Position numbers and translations under genes: made by a program. A stretch of DNA of 64,000 nucleotides from DATAOG01 sp963753685 (lineage in GTDB: Bacteria; Pseudomonadota; Alphaproteobacteria; Geminicoccales; Geminicoccaceae): positions 288,136-352,135 of the forward strand of contig CAVWDE010000011.1 of NCBI GenBank assembly GCA_963753685.1, in the 5' to 3' direction. Positions 36,324-45,962 of the stretch are shown one piece after another (the first letter of the stretch is position 1; each line of letters starts with the position of its first letter). The notes beneath the pieces were generated by a model. The model was not told where the DNA came from, made no database searches, and saw nothing but the letters and a program-made list of their open reading frames with translations.

Positions 36324-38371
36324 CCGAGGAGCTCCTTGGCGGCCGCGACGACCCGTTCGGGCTCGAAGCCGAAATGGCGCTGCAGCTCCTTGAGCGGCGC
36401 GGACGCCCCGAAGGTCTTCATGCCGATGACCCGGCCGGCGGCACCGACATAGCGCTCCCATCCCAAGACCGACCCCTGCTCGACGGCGATCCGCGCCGTC
36501 ACCTCGGCCGGCAGCACGCTCTCTCGATAGGCCTTGGGCTGGTGCTCGAAGATGTCCCAGGACGGCATCGAGACGACACGGCAACGGATCCCCTGGGACG
36601 CCAGCACTTCATGGGCGTCCACGATCAGAGAGACCTCGCTGCCGGAGGCGATCAGGATGATCTCGGGCGGGCCGCCCGGGGCGTCGGCCATGACATAAGC
36701 GCCGCGCGCGACACCGGCCGCCGAAGCATATTTGTCACGATCGAAGGTCGGCAGCGGCTGGCGCGAGAGCGCGATCACCGCCGGCTGGTGGCGCAGCTGC
36801 AGGATGTAGCGATAGGCCTCGACGACCTCGTTGGCATCCCCGGGCCTGAGCACGACCAGGCCCGGAATGGCGCGCAGCGAGATCAGCTGCTCGACCGGCT
36901 GATGGGTCGGTCCATCCTCGCCGTCGCCCATGGCGTCATGGGTGAAGACGAAGATGGTCGGGAGTTCCATCAGCGCGGACAGCCGGATCGCCGGCCGGGC
37001 GTAGTCGCTGAAGATGAAGAAACTCGCCCCGAACGCCCGCAGCTTCGAGAGCGAGAGGCCGTTCACGATCGCCGCCATGGCGTGCTCGCGGACCCCGAAA
37101 TGCAGGTTGCGGCCGCCGGGGCTGCCGGCCTCGAAGTCCCCGGCACCCTCGAATTTGAGCGTCGTCTTGTTCGAGGGCCCGAGGTCCGCCGAGCCGCCGA
37201 GGAACCAGGGAATGTTCTTCGCGAGCACGTTCAGCACCTGGCCCGAGGCGTCGCGCCCGGCGATGCCCTTCTGATCGGCCGGGAAGCTCGGCAGCCCCTG
37301 CTCCCACCCCGCGGGCAGCTCGCGCCGCTGCATCTGCTCGATTTCCGTGGCCAGCTCCGGGGACTGCTCGCGATAGGCGGCAAAGAGCGCCTCCCACGCG
37401 CGCCGCGCCGAGGCACCGCGGGCACCAATTCCGGCATCGAACTGCTCCTTGACGCCGTCGGGCACGAGGAACTGGGCATCCTCCGGCCAGCCATAGGCGC
37501 GCTTGGTGAGCCGGACCTCGTCCTCGCCAAGGGGCTCGCCATGGGCGGCGGCGGTATCGACCTTGTGCGGCGAGCCATAGCCGATGTGGCTGTCCAGAAT
37601 GATCAGGGTCGGCCGGCCCCGGGTGCTCCGGAAGATCGCGAGCGCATCCTCGATCCGCCCGAGGTCGTTGGCATCGCCGACCCGCAGCACGTTCCACCGA
37701 TAACCGAGGAAACGCGCCGCGACGTCCTCGGTGAAGGTGATGCGCGTGTTGCCCTCGATCGAGATGTGGTTGTTGTCGTAGATCCAGCACAGATCGTCGA
37801 GGCCGAGATGGCCGGCGAGCGAGGCGGCCTCCGAGCCCACCCCTTCCATCAGGCAGCCGTCGCCGCAGACCGCGTAGATGTCGTAGTCGAACAGCTCGAA
37901 GCCCGGCCGGTTGTAGCGCGCGGCCAGCCACTTGCGCGCGATCGCCATGCCGACGCTGGTCGCGATCCCCTGTCCCAACGGACCGGTCGTGGTCTCGACC
38001 CCCGACACCCAGTGATATTCCGGGTGCCCCGGGGCCTTGCTGTCGAGCTGGCGGAAGTGGCGGATGTCCTCGAGCGTGACCGAGGGCTTGCCCAGGCGCT
38101 CGTAGTCCGCATTGACCGCGCGCGTGCCGGTCAGATGCAGGACGGCCCACAAGAGCATCGAGGCATGGCCGTTGGACAGGACGAAGCGGTCGCGGTTGGG
38201 CCAGATCGGGTCTTTCGGGTCGAAGCGCATGACCCGGTTCCAGAGCGTATAGACCAGCGGGGCCAACGCCATCGGCGTGCCGGGATGGCCCGACTTCGCC
38301 TGCTGGACCGCATCGATCGAAAGCGTGCGGATCGTGTTGATCGCCAGTTGATCGAGCTCTTCGTTGGTCAT
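36314..38371 (-). CDS. tkt: Transketolase
   Basis: A 685-residue thiamine-diphosphate enzyme that moves two-carbon units between sugar phosphates. Visible: IRTLSIDAVQQAKSGHPGTP, GPLGQGIATSVGMAIA, the thiamine-diphosphate motif VCGDGCLMEGVGSEAASLAG with IYDNNHISIEGNT, FGVREHAMAAIVNGLSL, THDAMGDGEDGPTHQPVEQL and the C-terminal FGASAPLKELQRHFG. Length and frame are normal. It lies between pgi and zwf in the operon, with a 36-base gap on the pgi side. Confidence 0.97.
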   Translation of the reverse strand: MTNEELDQLAINTIRTLSIDAVQQAKSGHPGTPMALAPLVYTLWNRVMRFDPKDPIWPNRDRFVLSNGHASMLLWAVLHLTGTRAVNADYERLGKPSVTLEDIRHFRQLDSKAPGHPEYHWVSGVETTTGPLGQGIATSVGMAIARKWLAARYNRPGFELFDYDIYAVCGDGCLMEGVGSEAASLAGHLGLDDLCWIYDNNHISIEGNTRITFTEDVAARFLGYRWNVLRVGDANDLGRIEDALAIFRSTRGRPTLIILDSHIGYGSPHKVDTAAAHGEPLGEDEVRLTKRAYGWPEDAQFLVPDGVKEQFDAGIGARGASARRAWEALFAAYREQSPELATEIEQMQRRELPAGWEQGLPSFPADQKGIAGRDASGQVLNVLAKNIPWFLGGSADLGPSNKTTLKFEGAGDFEAGSPGGRNLHFGVREHAMAAIVNGLSLSKLRAFGASFFIFSDYARPAIRLSALMELPTIFVFTHDAMGDGEDGPTHQPVEQLISLRAIPGLVVLRPGDANEVVEAYRYILQLRHQPAVIALSRQPLPTFDRDKYASAAGVARGAYVMADAPGGPPEIILIASGSEVSLIVDAHEVLASQGIRCRVVSMPSWDIFEHQPKAYRESVLPAEVTARIAVEQGSVLGWERYVGAAGRVIGMKTFGASAPLKELQRHFGFEPERVVAAAKELLGCH

Positions 38372-38407
38372 GGCCTCGGCTCCCGTTCCTGCGATGGCCT
38401 CACGGCC

Positions 38408-40045
38408 TCAATCGGATTCTTTGAGCTTGCGATAGCGTCGGATCAGTGCGTTGGTCGAGCTGTCGTGGTCGAGCTCGGGCTCGGCCCTGCTCTCGAGCTG
38501 GGGAATGATCCGCTGGGCGAGCGCCTTGCCCAGCTCCACGCCCCACTGGTCGAAGGAATCGATCTGCCAGATCGTGCCCTGGGTGAAGACGCTGTGCTCG
38601 TAGAGTGCCACGAGCTTGCCCAACGCCGCCGGCGTCAGGGCGTCCAGCAACAGCGTGTTCGACGGCCGATTGCCCTCGAACAGCCGATGCGGCAGGAGCC
38701 ACTCCGGCGTGCCTTCCGCCAGGACCTGTTCGGCGGTCTTGCCGAAGGCCAGCGCCTCGGTCTGGGCGAAGACGTTGGCGAGCAGCATGTCGTGATGCCG
38801 GCCCAAGGGGTTGAGCGTGCGCGTGAATGCGATGAAGTCGCAGGGGATCAGCCGGGTTCCCTGATGGATCAGCTGGTAGAAGGAGTGCTGGCCGTTGGTC
38901 CCCGGCTCGCCCCAGTAGATCGGCCCGGTGTCGTAGTCCACCGCGACGCCGTCCCAGGTGACATGCTTGCCGTTGCTCTCCATGGTGAGTTGCTGGAGAT
39001 AGGCAGGAAAGCGCTTCAGATACTGCTCGTAGGGCAGCACGGCGACGGTCTGGGCGCCAAAGAAATTGTTGTACCAGACGGCGAGCAGACCCAGCAGCAC
39101 CGGCAGGTTGCGCTCAAACGGCGCGGACCGGAAATGCTCGTCCATCTCATGGAAACCGGCCAGCATGGCGCGGAAACTGTCCGGGCCGATCGCCAGCATG
39201 GTCGAGAGACCGATCGCCGAATCCATCGAGTAGCGCCCGCCGACCCAATCCCAGAAGCCGAACATGTTGGCGGTGTCGATGCCGAACCTGCTCACCTCCT
39301 TAGCGTTGGTGGAGACGGCGACGAAGTGTCTCGCGATCGCCGCCTCCTCGCCGTTGAGGCCAGCGAGCAGCCAGTCGCGCGCACTCTGCGCGTTGGTCAT
39401 GGTCTCGAGCGTGGTGAAGGTCTTGGATGAGACGATGAACAAGGTCTCCGCGGGATCGAGGCCGTGGACCGCCTCGGCGAGATCGGTACCGTCGACGTTG
39501 GAGACGAAGCGGAAGGCGATCGCCCGCTCGCTGTAGTGCTTGAGCGCTTCGTAGGCCATGACCGGCCCGAGATCCGACCCGCCGATGCCGATGTTGATGA
39601 CATTGCGGATACGCTTGCCGGTATGGCCCTTCCAGGCACCGCTGCGGACCCGATGGGCGAACTCCGCCATCTTGTCGAGAACGGCGTGGACCTCGGGCAC
39701 CACGTCCTGGCCGGCGTGCATGATCGAAGCCCCCCGCGGCGCGCGCAGGGCGACGTGCAAGACCGCGCGATTCTCCGAGACGTTGATCCGGTCGCCCCGG
39801 AACATGGCCTCGATGCGATCCTGCAGCCCCAATTCCCGCGCCAGCTGGAGCAGGAGTCGCAGGGTCTCGTCGGTGATCCGGTTCTTGGAATAGTCGAGAT
39901 AGATTCCGGCGGCCTCGACGGCCAGCCTCTCGCCGCGCCCACGATCCTCGGCGAACAGCTGCCGGAGGTGGAGGCCCGCCATCGCCCGGTGGTGCTTCTC
40001 CAGCGCTGTCCAGGCGGGGCGCTGGCGCAAAGCTGCGATGCTCAT
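38408..40045 (-). CDS. pgi: Glucose-6-phosphate isomerase
   Basis: A 545-residue isomerase linking glucose-6-P and fructose-6-P. Diagnostic segments: VINIGIGGSDLGPVMAYEAL, FIVSSKTFTTLETMTNAQ, MFGFWDWVGGRYSMDSAIGL, GEPGTNGQHSFYQLIHQGTR and the C-terminal HDSSTNALIRRYRKLKE. The ATG at 40045 follows AAGGGAAC; a longer frame starting at 40075 adds only ten unconserved residues. The frame is intact. Confidence 0.97.
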   Translation of the reverse strand: MSIAALRQRPAWTALEKHHRAMAGLHLRQLFAEDRGRGERLAVEAAGIYLDYSKNRITDETLRLLLQLARELGLQDRIEAMFRGDRINVSENRAVLHVALRAPRGASIMHAGQDVVPEVHAVLDKMAEFAHRVRSGAWKGHTGKRIRNVINIGIGGSDLGPVMAYEALKHYSERAIAFRFVSNVDGTDLAEAVHGLDPAETLFIVSSKTFTTLETMTNAQSARDWLLAGLNGEEAAIARHFVAVSTNAKEVSRFGIDTANMFGFWDWVGGRYSMDSAIGLSTMLAIGPDSFRAMLAGFHEMDEHFRSAPFERNLPVLLGLLAVWYNNFFGAQTVAVLPYEQYLKRFPAYLQQLTMESNGKHVTWDGVAVDYDTGPIYWGEPGTNGQHSFYQLIHQGTRLIPCDFIAFTRTLNPLGRHHDMLLANVFAQTEALAFGKTAEQVLAEGTPEWLLPHRLFEGNRPSNTLLLDALTPAALGKLVALYEHSVFTQGTIWQIDSFDQWGVELGKALAQRIIPQLESRAEPELDHDSSTNALIRRYRKLKESD

Positions 40046-40109
40046 CGATCGTTCCCTTCGCGGACTAGGGTTCACGCCCGCGCTGACGGGATGCCACTGG
40101 CGTCTCGTG

Positions 40110-41195
40110 TCAGCTCGCCTTGCGGATCGCGGCGCTCTTGGCAGCGATGCAGGCCATCAGGTCGTTCCACGACTTGACGAAGGACGAGGCGCCCTCGTCC
40201 TGGAGCCGGGCGGCGAGCGCGTCGATGTCGATACCCGCCTTGGCGAAGCTCGCCAGAACCGTCTCGCAGTCGCCGCCGTCCGGCGCCATCACCTCGCCGA
40301 CCTCGCCATGATCGCCGAAGGCCTTGAGCGTGCCCTCCGGCATGGTGTTGACGGTGAAGGGTGCGGCCAGAGCCTTGATGTAGAGGATGTCGGAGGCCTT
40401 GGGGTCCTTGGTGCCGGTGCTCGCCCACAGCAGGCGCTGGGCCCGGCCGCCGGCATTGGCGGCGCGCTGGAAGCGCGCGGAAGCGAGCAGTTCGCGATAG
40501 GCCTTGTACGCGCGCTTGGCGATCGCGATGCCCAGGCGATTGGTCAGCTCGCCCGGGACCTTGCCGCTGACCGCGACGTCCCAGCGGCTGATGAAGAGCG
40601 AGGCGACCGAGGCGACCGCCGGGTTCAGCCCGGCCTCGATCCGCCGCTCGACGCCGCGCAGATAAGCTTCCGCCGCCGCGACGTACTGCTCGCGGGAGAA
40701 GAGCAGCGTGACGTTGACCGGAACGCCGGCGAAGATCGCCGCCTCGATCGCGGGCAGGCCCTCCGCGGTGCCGGGAATCTTGATGAAGAGGTTGGGCTTG
40801 CCGGCGCGCCGATGGAGATCGCGCGCGGCCGCGAGCGTGCTGTCGGTGTCATGGGCGAGCAGCGGCGAGACCTCGAGCGACACCCAGCCGTCGACCCCGT
40901 CGGTGCGGGCGAACACGGGCTGGAACAGCTCGGCCGCCCGGGTCAGATCGGCGAGCGCCAGCTCGAAGAACAGGTCCTCTCCCGATCTGCTCGAGGCCGC
41001 CTTCCGGGCAATGTCGTCGTCGTAGGTCGGGCTGTTCTTGATCGCATGATCGAAGATCGTGGGATTCGAGGTGAGCCCGGTCACCGAGAGCTCGTCGATG
41101 TAGCGCTGCAGCGTGCCGCTGGTCATGAGCTCGCGGGTGATGTTGTCGAGCCACAGGCTCTGGCCGAGATCGTGGAGCGTTCTGGTCGGTTTCAT
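40110..41195 (-). CDS. tal: Transaldolase
   Basis: A 361-residue transaldolase of the longer type usually found beside pgi and tkt. Visible: SLWLDNITRELMTSGTLQ, VTGLTSNPTIFDHAIKNS, the Schiff-base lysine segment LFIKIPGTAEGLPAIEAA, VNVTLLFSREQYVAAAEAYL, FISRWDVAV and RLLWASTGTKDPKASDILYI. It exchanges three-carbon units between sedoheptulose-7-P and glyceraldehyde-3-P. Its ATG overlaps the stop of the upstream HAD gene by four bases. Confidence 0.96.
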   Translation of the reverse strand: MKPTRTLHDLGQSLWLDNITRELMTSGTLQRYIDELSVTGLTSNPTIFDHAIKNSPTYDDDIARKAASSRSGEDLFFELALADLTRAAELFQPVFARTDGVDGWVSLEVSPLLAHDTDSTLAAARDLHRRAGKPNLFIKIPGTAEGLPAIEAAIFAGVPVNVTLLFSREQYVAAAEAYLRGVERRIEAGLNPAVASVASLFISRWDVAVSGKVPGELTNRLGIAIAKRAYKAYRELLASARFQRAANAGGRAQRLLWASTGTKDPKASDILYIKALAAPFTVNTMPEGTLKAFGDHGEVGEVMAPDGGDCETVLASFAKAGIDIDALAARLQDEGASSFVKSWNDLMACIAAKSAAIRKAS

Positions 41196-41887
41196 CGTGT
41201 CGCCCTCTGGCTGGATGCAGGGAACAGCGACGGCAGGTCATGATCGAGCAGGTCCCCGATGCGCTCGATCGTCACGTCGGCCGGCGGAAAAGCGCCGACC
41301 ACGTTCGGGTCGTGGGCGAAGATTCCCTGGCGCGGGAACACGGTGGTCACGCGTTCTCCCCAGATTTGCTTGGCCGCCGTCAAGATCCGCAGCTTGTCGT
41401 CCACCAGGACGTAGTGCTCGGCCGGGTAGCGCCGCTCGACGTCGTCCAGCGCCTCTTCCTTATGGATATAGATCAGCACATGTCCGTCGACCGCGTCGGA
41501 CAGACCCGCGTGCTCAACCTTGCGTGGCTGGAAGACCACGTCGCCGTCCGACAGGATGACGGTCGGGCCGAGGCTGCGCAGCTGCTTCAGCACCTCGAGG
41601 GCGGCCGGAAACAGCCGGTCGGCGAACGGGTAGTCCAGGAGGAAGGCGGACATCGACAGCAGCTCAACCTCGCGCGGGTGTTCGACCCGGTAGCGCTGCA
41701 GGGCACCGAGATAGTCGCGATAGCCGAGCTCCGCGAACAGATCCTCCAGAATGCCCCAGTAGCGATCGCGGGCGGCGAGGCCAAAGGCGCGCTCGAGATG
41801 GTCCTTCAGGTCCTGTTGGATCCCGTCGTTGTCGAGCAGCGTGTTGTCGACATCGACCAGGAAGACGATCGGATGAAGCAGCGTCAT
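41192..41887 (-). CDS. HAD-family hydrolase, first gene of the sugar-phosphate operon
   Basis: A 231-residue HAD protein. Motif I is IVFLVDVDNTLLDNDGI, motif II TVILSDGDVVFQPRK, and motif III/IV HYVLVDDKLRILTAAKQIWG. The cap region is alpha-helical (C1 type). Asparagine instead of glycine after the second aspartate (DVDNTLLD) is common in this group. The substrate is unknown. It is the most upstream gene of the run of overlapping minus-strand genes, so the operon promoter should lie between 41888 and 41983 or further up. Confidence 0.88.
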   Translation of the reverse strand: MTLLHPIVFLVDVDNTLLDNDGIQQDLKDHLERAFGLAARDRYWGILEDLFAELGYRDYLGALQRYRVEHPREVELLSMSAFLLDYPFADRLFPAALEVLKQLRSLGPTVILSDGDVVFQPRKVEHAGLSDAVDGHVLIYIHKEEALDDVERRYPAEHYVLVDDKLRILTAAKQIWGERVTTVFPRQGIFAHDPNVVGAFPPADVTIERIGDLLDHDLPSLFPASSQRATR

Positions 41888-41983
41888 GCAGCGCTCCCAG
41901 CGCGGCTATGGCGCGAGCGGCCCCGGTGAATGCCAACCTCGCCCCGAAGGGGTCTCATCAATTCGCGCTCCGTTTCGGTGACG

Positions 41984-42190
41984 TCAAGCTGTGACCGTCG
42001 AGAGCGCGAGGGCAACGGTGGCGCCGAGAAGGCCGAGAAGGCCGAGGAAGACGACGGTCATGAGCACTTCCTCCATGAAAGACGTCTCCCGCCCTGCAGG
42101 GTGGGTTTCGAACCCGGTCGCGGCGGCGGCCGCATCGGCCAAGGATGCAGTCGATGCCGTGGTGGTGGCCTCAGCGCGGATTGTCGACAT
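41984..42190 (-). CDS. Small hypothetical membrane protein
   Basis: A 68-residue protein starting MSTIRAEATTTASTASLADA with a GGAGATC site before the ATG at 42190. Its C-terminal third is one hydrophobic helix (EVLMTVVFLGLLGLLGATVA). Nothing recognisable; it has the same strand as, and lies 96 bases upstream of, the sugar-phosphate operon. It could be a small stress-type membrane protein or a chance frame, though the ribosome-binding site and helix argue for a gene. Confidence 0.5.
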   Translation of the reverse strand: MSTIRAEATTTASTASLADAAAAATGFETHPAGRETSFMEEVLMTVVFLGLLGLLGATVALALSTVTA

Positions 42191-42268
42191 GACGATCTCC
42201 TGGGTTGGACAGGCAGACCAGTTAGGCCGCATCGCGCGCCATGCCGAGTTAGGTCGGGTGAATCTTGG

Positions 42269-43232
42269 TTAACCGGCGCTGGCGCGCTCGGATCGAGCCA
42301 AGGGCGGCCGGCCGCCGTACGATGCGGTGCTGATGTTCAAGGTGCTGGTGCTGCAGACGCTGTACACGCTCTCCGACGACCAGACCGAGTATCAGATCCG
42401 GGACCGGCTCTCGTTCATGCGCTTCCTCGGGCTCGCGCTCGAGGACCGCGTGCCGGCCGCCAAGACGGTCTGGCTGTACCGCGAACAGCTGACCGAGGCG
42501 GGCGCGATCCTGCGGCTGTTCGAGCGCTTCGATGCCGCGCTGCGCGCCGCCGGCTACCTCGCGATGAGCGGCCAGATCGTGGATGCAACCGTGGTCGAGG
42601 CGCGCAGGCCAAGGCTCACTCAGGACGAGAAGGCGATGGTCAAGGGTGGCGCGGTACCCGAGACCTGGTCGAAAGCCAAGCGAGCGCAGATGGACACCGA
42701 CGGTCGCTGGACGCTCAAGCGCGGGCGCAAGCGTTCGGCGGTTGCCGACAACGCACCCTTCAGCCGGCCGCGCACCGAGCTCCTGATCCCGATGTTCGGC
42801 TACAAGAACCACCTCGGGATCGACCGCCGGCACGGCTTGATCCGCAGCTTCACGGTCACCGATGCCGCGACCCACGGCGGCCAACTCGGCCGGCTGCTCG
42901 ATCCCGACAACCCGGCGCGCCCGGTCTGGGCCGACACCGCCTATCGCTCGGCGGCCAACGTCGCGCTGCTGGCGCGACGCGGGCTGGTGCCCCAGTTCCA
43001 GCATGCCAGGCCGCGCGGGCGGCCGATGCCACCGCACATCGTCCGCGGCAACGCCACCCGGGCGCGGGTCCGGGTCGCGGTCGAGCACGTGTTCGCGACC
43101 CAGAAATGCCGGCTCGGCCTGCTCATTCGCACGGTCGGCCTGGCGCGGGCGACGACCAAGCTCGGGCTCGCCAACCTGGTCACCAACATGCGCCGGCTAG
43201 CCTGGCTCGAACTGCGGCCAGAGGCTGTCTGA
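42269..43232 (+). mobile_element. IS5-family element: transposase truncated at its 5' end
   Basis: An open frame reading ALARSDRAKGGRPPYDAVLM then FKVLVLQTLYTLSDDQTEYQ and RFLGLALEDRVPAAKTVWLY is an IS5-group DDE transposase missing about its first 35-40 residues. Catalytic residues are visible: D in GQIVDATVVEA, D in WADTAYRSAANVA and E in RVAVEHVFATQKCRLG. The natural stop at 43230-43232 is present. An internal ATG at 42327 could start a shortened protein. The left end, including its terminal repeat, is gone: upstream of 42269 the sequence is that of the small membrane protein's leader. The element is probably immobile. Confidence 0.85.
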
Positions 43233-43339
43233 TATCAACCACAGGGAGACAAGAATACGACCACTCATACCCAAAAAGGCAAATCACCGCCTCCCCACCA
43301 GAACCTCGCTACGATCGGCCTCTCACCGGGCCTCGATCA

Positions 43340-43528
43340 GCCCGGAAAACCCGGTTCTTCGAGGTGTCCAGTTGGTTATTGGGCGTTTCGGAATGGTTGT
43401 TCGGCACGCTCTTGTTTTGTGGGTTCTGGAATAAAAAGCTGGGGGTCCTTGGCGCCCTCGGTTCATGTGTCACATCCATAATGACTGTCACGATTATTCC
43501 GTTCATGCCGAATGGCTGGGCGGCGTGA
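43340..43528 (+). pseudogene. DUF417 (YkgB/RclC-like) membrane protein, internal fragment
   Basis: Downstream of the IS transposase the frame reads RKTRFFEVSSWLLGVSEWLF, GTLLFCGFWNKKLGVLGALG and then SIMTVTIIPFMPNGWAA. That is the central part of a DUF417 inner-membrane protein, a family linked to reactive-chlorine and redox stress. Both ends are missing: the start is lost at the IS side, and after MPNGW the sequence changes to unrelated DNA ending in a stop. A less GC-rich composition than the neighbours suggests transferred DNA. Confidence 0.7.
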
Positions 43529-43704
43529 CAACTGTGGCGCGGTTCCGATGGACTCGCTGATCACGGCCACGGCGCGCGCTCGCGGCGGGTGATCCTCTCG
43601 GCGCAGTGAACCGGCTGGCGTTGCGCGACGACCCGCCTTCGCTCGCGCTTCGGGGCATCGCGATGGCGCGGCTCGGCGATCGCGTGCCGCCGGCGACGAG
43701 CCGC

Positions 43705-44763
43705 TCACGCATCCGGCAGGGTGAAGACGGTGCAGGGCGCCGCGATGCCGCGCAGCCGGTGTTCGCCCAGCGGCACCAGCGGCGTGGTGGTCTCGGCGGC
43801 GACCGCGCCCGAGACCAGCACCGACCGGCCGAGCGGCCGGCACAGCCCCTCCAGCCGGCTGACCAGGTTGACCGCGGGGCCGATGGCGGTGAAGTCCAGC
43901 CGGCCGGCAGCGCCGATATTGCCCCACAGCATCTCGCCGAGATGCAGCGCCGCGCCGAACGGCAGCGGCGGCAGCCCCTGCGCCTGCCGCACCGCGTCGA
44001 GATGGGCCATGCCGGCGCGGGCGGCGACGACGGCGCGCAGCGCCGCCTCGCAGGCCTCGGCGGGCGCGCCGGTGACCGGGAAAATCGCCAGCACGCCGTC
44101 ACCGATGAACTTCAGCACCTCGCCCCCGAAGGCGTGCACCGCCCCGGCGACCCGGTCGAACCAGGCGTCGAGGGCGGCAATCATGGCCGCGGGCTGCGTC
44201 GCCTCGGACAGGACGGTGAAGTCACGCAGATCGGCAAAGAGCAGCACGGCGCGGATGGTCTCCCCGGTGCCGCGGCGCAGCGCGCCGGCCTGCACCCGGG
44301 CGGCACTGCGCCGGCCGAGATAGGCCTCGAGCAGGGCTGCCAGTGTTGCGCGCGCGGCCAGGGCGGCCAGCGGCGCTGCGACGAAGCGCGCGGTCTGGCG
44401 CAGCCGGCCGGCCTCGGCTGGGCCGAACCGCCGAGTCCCGGCCCAGCCCAGCACCGCACTGTCCGGCGCCGCGCCGACCGTGTCCTCCTGTACCGGGCCA
44501 AGCTCGACCAGCCAGTCGCGTCCGGTCTGACCGAGCGGACCGCCGGCGAAGCCCAGCGCCTCGATCACCGCCCCGGTCTCCGCCCGCCACAGCCAGGTGC
44601 GGCGAGCGATGATCGGATGCGGCACCGCGAGCGCCAGGGCGCCGCCGGCCAGCGGCAGGCCATCGCCCAGCAGCCGGCCGCCGAGCTCGGCCAGGAACCG
44701 GTCAGGGCCCGGCGAGGCGCCGGCCTCGTCGACCAGCCAGGCGAGGGGCGCGGGCAGATCCAT
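43705..44763 (-). CDS. Class III adenylate/guanylate cyclase
   Basis: A 352-residue soluble cyclase. The C-terminal catalytic domain has the two metal-binding aspartates in AVLLFADLRDFTVLSEA and FIGDGVLAIFPV, plus LHLGEMLWGNIGAAGRLDFT and AIGPAVNLVSRLEGLC. The N-terminal half (AWLVDEAGASPGPDRFLAEL onward) is a GAF-like or unknown sensor region. The ATG at 44763 gives MDLPAPLAW; in-frame upstream starts exist at about 44799. No membrane helix. It is flanked by mobile-element debris but is itself intact. Confidence 0.85.
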   Translation of the reverse strand: MDLPAPLAWLVDEAGASPGPDRFLAELGGRLLGDGLPLAGGALALAVPHPIIARRTWLWRAETGAVIEALGFAGGPLGQTGRDWLVELGPVQEDTVGAAPDSAVLGWAGTRRFGPAEAGRLRQTARFVAAPLAALAARATLAALLEAYLGRRSAARVQAGALRRGTGETIRAVLLFADLRDFTVLSEATQPAAMIAALDAWFDRVAGAVHAFGGEVLKFIGDGVLAIFPVTGAPAEACEAALRAVVAARAGMAHLDAVRQAQGLPPLPFGAALHLGEMLWGNIGAAGRLDFTAIGPAVNLVSRLEGLCRPLGRSVLVSGAVAAETTTPLVPLGEHRLRGIAAPCTVFTLPDA

Positions 44764-44965
44764 GCCGCGATCATGCAGCCAAGGGCCCCGGCCTGTCATC
44801 CGCGCCGCGGCGATGCGCGGCCGGCCCGCCGGCCTGTCCTGGCCCCGACCCCGGCGCCCGTACGGTCCAATCCTCGATGAGGCCGTCTCCGACGCGCCTG
44901 CGAGCCGGCGTTCGCCATGAAATTGCAGGAGGCTCAAGGGCGGCGATATCGAGTACCTAAGGCAG

Positions 44966-45422
44966 TCACTCCCTGCCAGTGCGGCCGTGCCAGGGATCCG
45001 GGCCCGGATCGCGCCCGGCGGCAACCTCGGCCAGACGGCCGAGGTAATGGGCCCAGCCTTCCGCATGGCCGGCGCATTGCTCGGCATCAGGCAGGCCGGT
45101 GTGGGTCAGGCGCAAGCAGCGTTCCGCCCGGCTGCTCGATCAGGTCGATCTCGACCAGGCTCGACCCCGGCGGCACCACCTCGCTGCCGTCCCAGCCGAA
45201 GCTGTAGGCCAGGCGGTGCACCGGCACCACCTCGCGGAAGGAGCCGCGGGCGAAGCGAGCCCCGGTGACGTTGACGAGATAGAGCCCGCCCTGCTGCGGT
45301 TCGACCTGCGCCTCCGTTCCCATCCAGCGCAGGATCTTCTCTGGATCGGTCAGAAGGGCGAACACCGCGGCGGGCGGCGCCGGGACGTGCGTCTCGCGGC
45401 GGACGACGAGGGTTTCTTGCAT
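44966..45422 (-). CDS. SRPBCC (AHSA1-like) domain protein, frameshifted near 45110
   Basis: From the ATG at 45422 (after GGAGGAGACCG) the frame gives MQETLVVRRETHVPAPPAAV then LTDPEKILRWMGTEAQVEPQ and GGLYLVNVTG, an AHSA1/START-like domain, as in stress or toxin-linked SRPBCC proteins. After PGGTLL one base is missing or added; the other frame continues LTHTGLPDAEQCAGHAEGW and AHYLGRLAEVAAGRDP, the usual AHSA1 C-terminal end, and stops at 44966. In many genomes such genes lie beside an ArsR regulator; here the upstream sequence is transposase debris instead. Confidence 0.75.
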
Positions 45423-45455
45423 CGGTCTCCTCCATGGTTGCGGCGGTTGGAGCAA

Positions 45456-45644
45456 TTGCGAACTAGGGTCGCGCAAGGCCGCGGCACCACCTTCCCGCCG
45501 GCGCCGCAGCCAGCTGGAAGCGGTGCGTTCCGAGACCCCGGCCGCGACCGCCGCGTCGACCACGCGCCAGCCGGCGTCGCGCACGCGCTGACCCAGCAGG
45601 CGTCGACCATCGACCGTCATGCGCGCAGTCTGGTGAACGTTCAT
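45456..45644 (-). mobile_element. IS481-family transposase, N-terminal fragment
   Basis: The frame from the ATG at 45644 reads MNVHQTARMTVDGRRLLGQR then AAVAAGVSERTASSWLRRRR and EGGAAALRDPSS, the helix-turn-helix N-terminus of an IS481-type transposase. The integrase-core domain is absent: after DPSS the frame runs directly into the leader of the SRPBCC gene. This is a fragment left by insertion and deletion. Confidence 0.75.
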
Positions 45645-45962
45645 CCGAGGCTCACGGGCCAGCTGTTCAGGTCTCACAACCCAGCTTCAACCCCATGCCT
45701 CGGATGAACAAGCTCCTCGGCAACCACACCTGAGCGCGGAACTTTGCCACCACCCGGAGGCCGGTCAAAGGATGGCGCAGGACTGCTTGGAGCGGTGCTG
45801 CCTGCAGGAGGGTGGTTGATACCGGAGGAAGGGTGGGGCGGCGTTTGACGGCGCCGACGCGGGAGGACCACGGATGGAGGATGGCTGACCGCGGTAGGCT
45901 CTTCGCCGATCCTTTCAGCCGGCGACGAGCAGGGTGGCAAGATCGCCCGGGCTCCAAGGCGC

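Noticed and set aside
36257..39430. 1057-codon plus-strand frame opposite tkt and pgi
   Set aside because: Antisense to two intact metabolic genes; the translation is repetitive and unlike any protein family.
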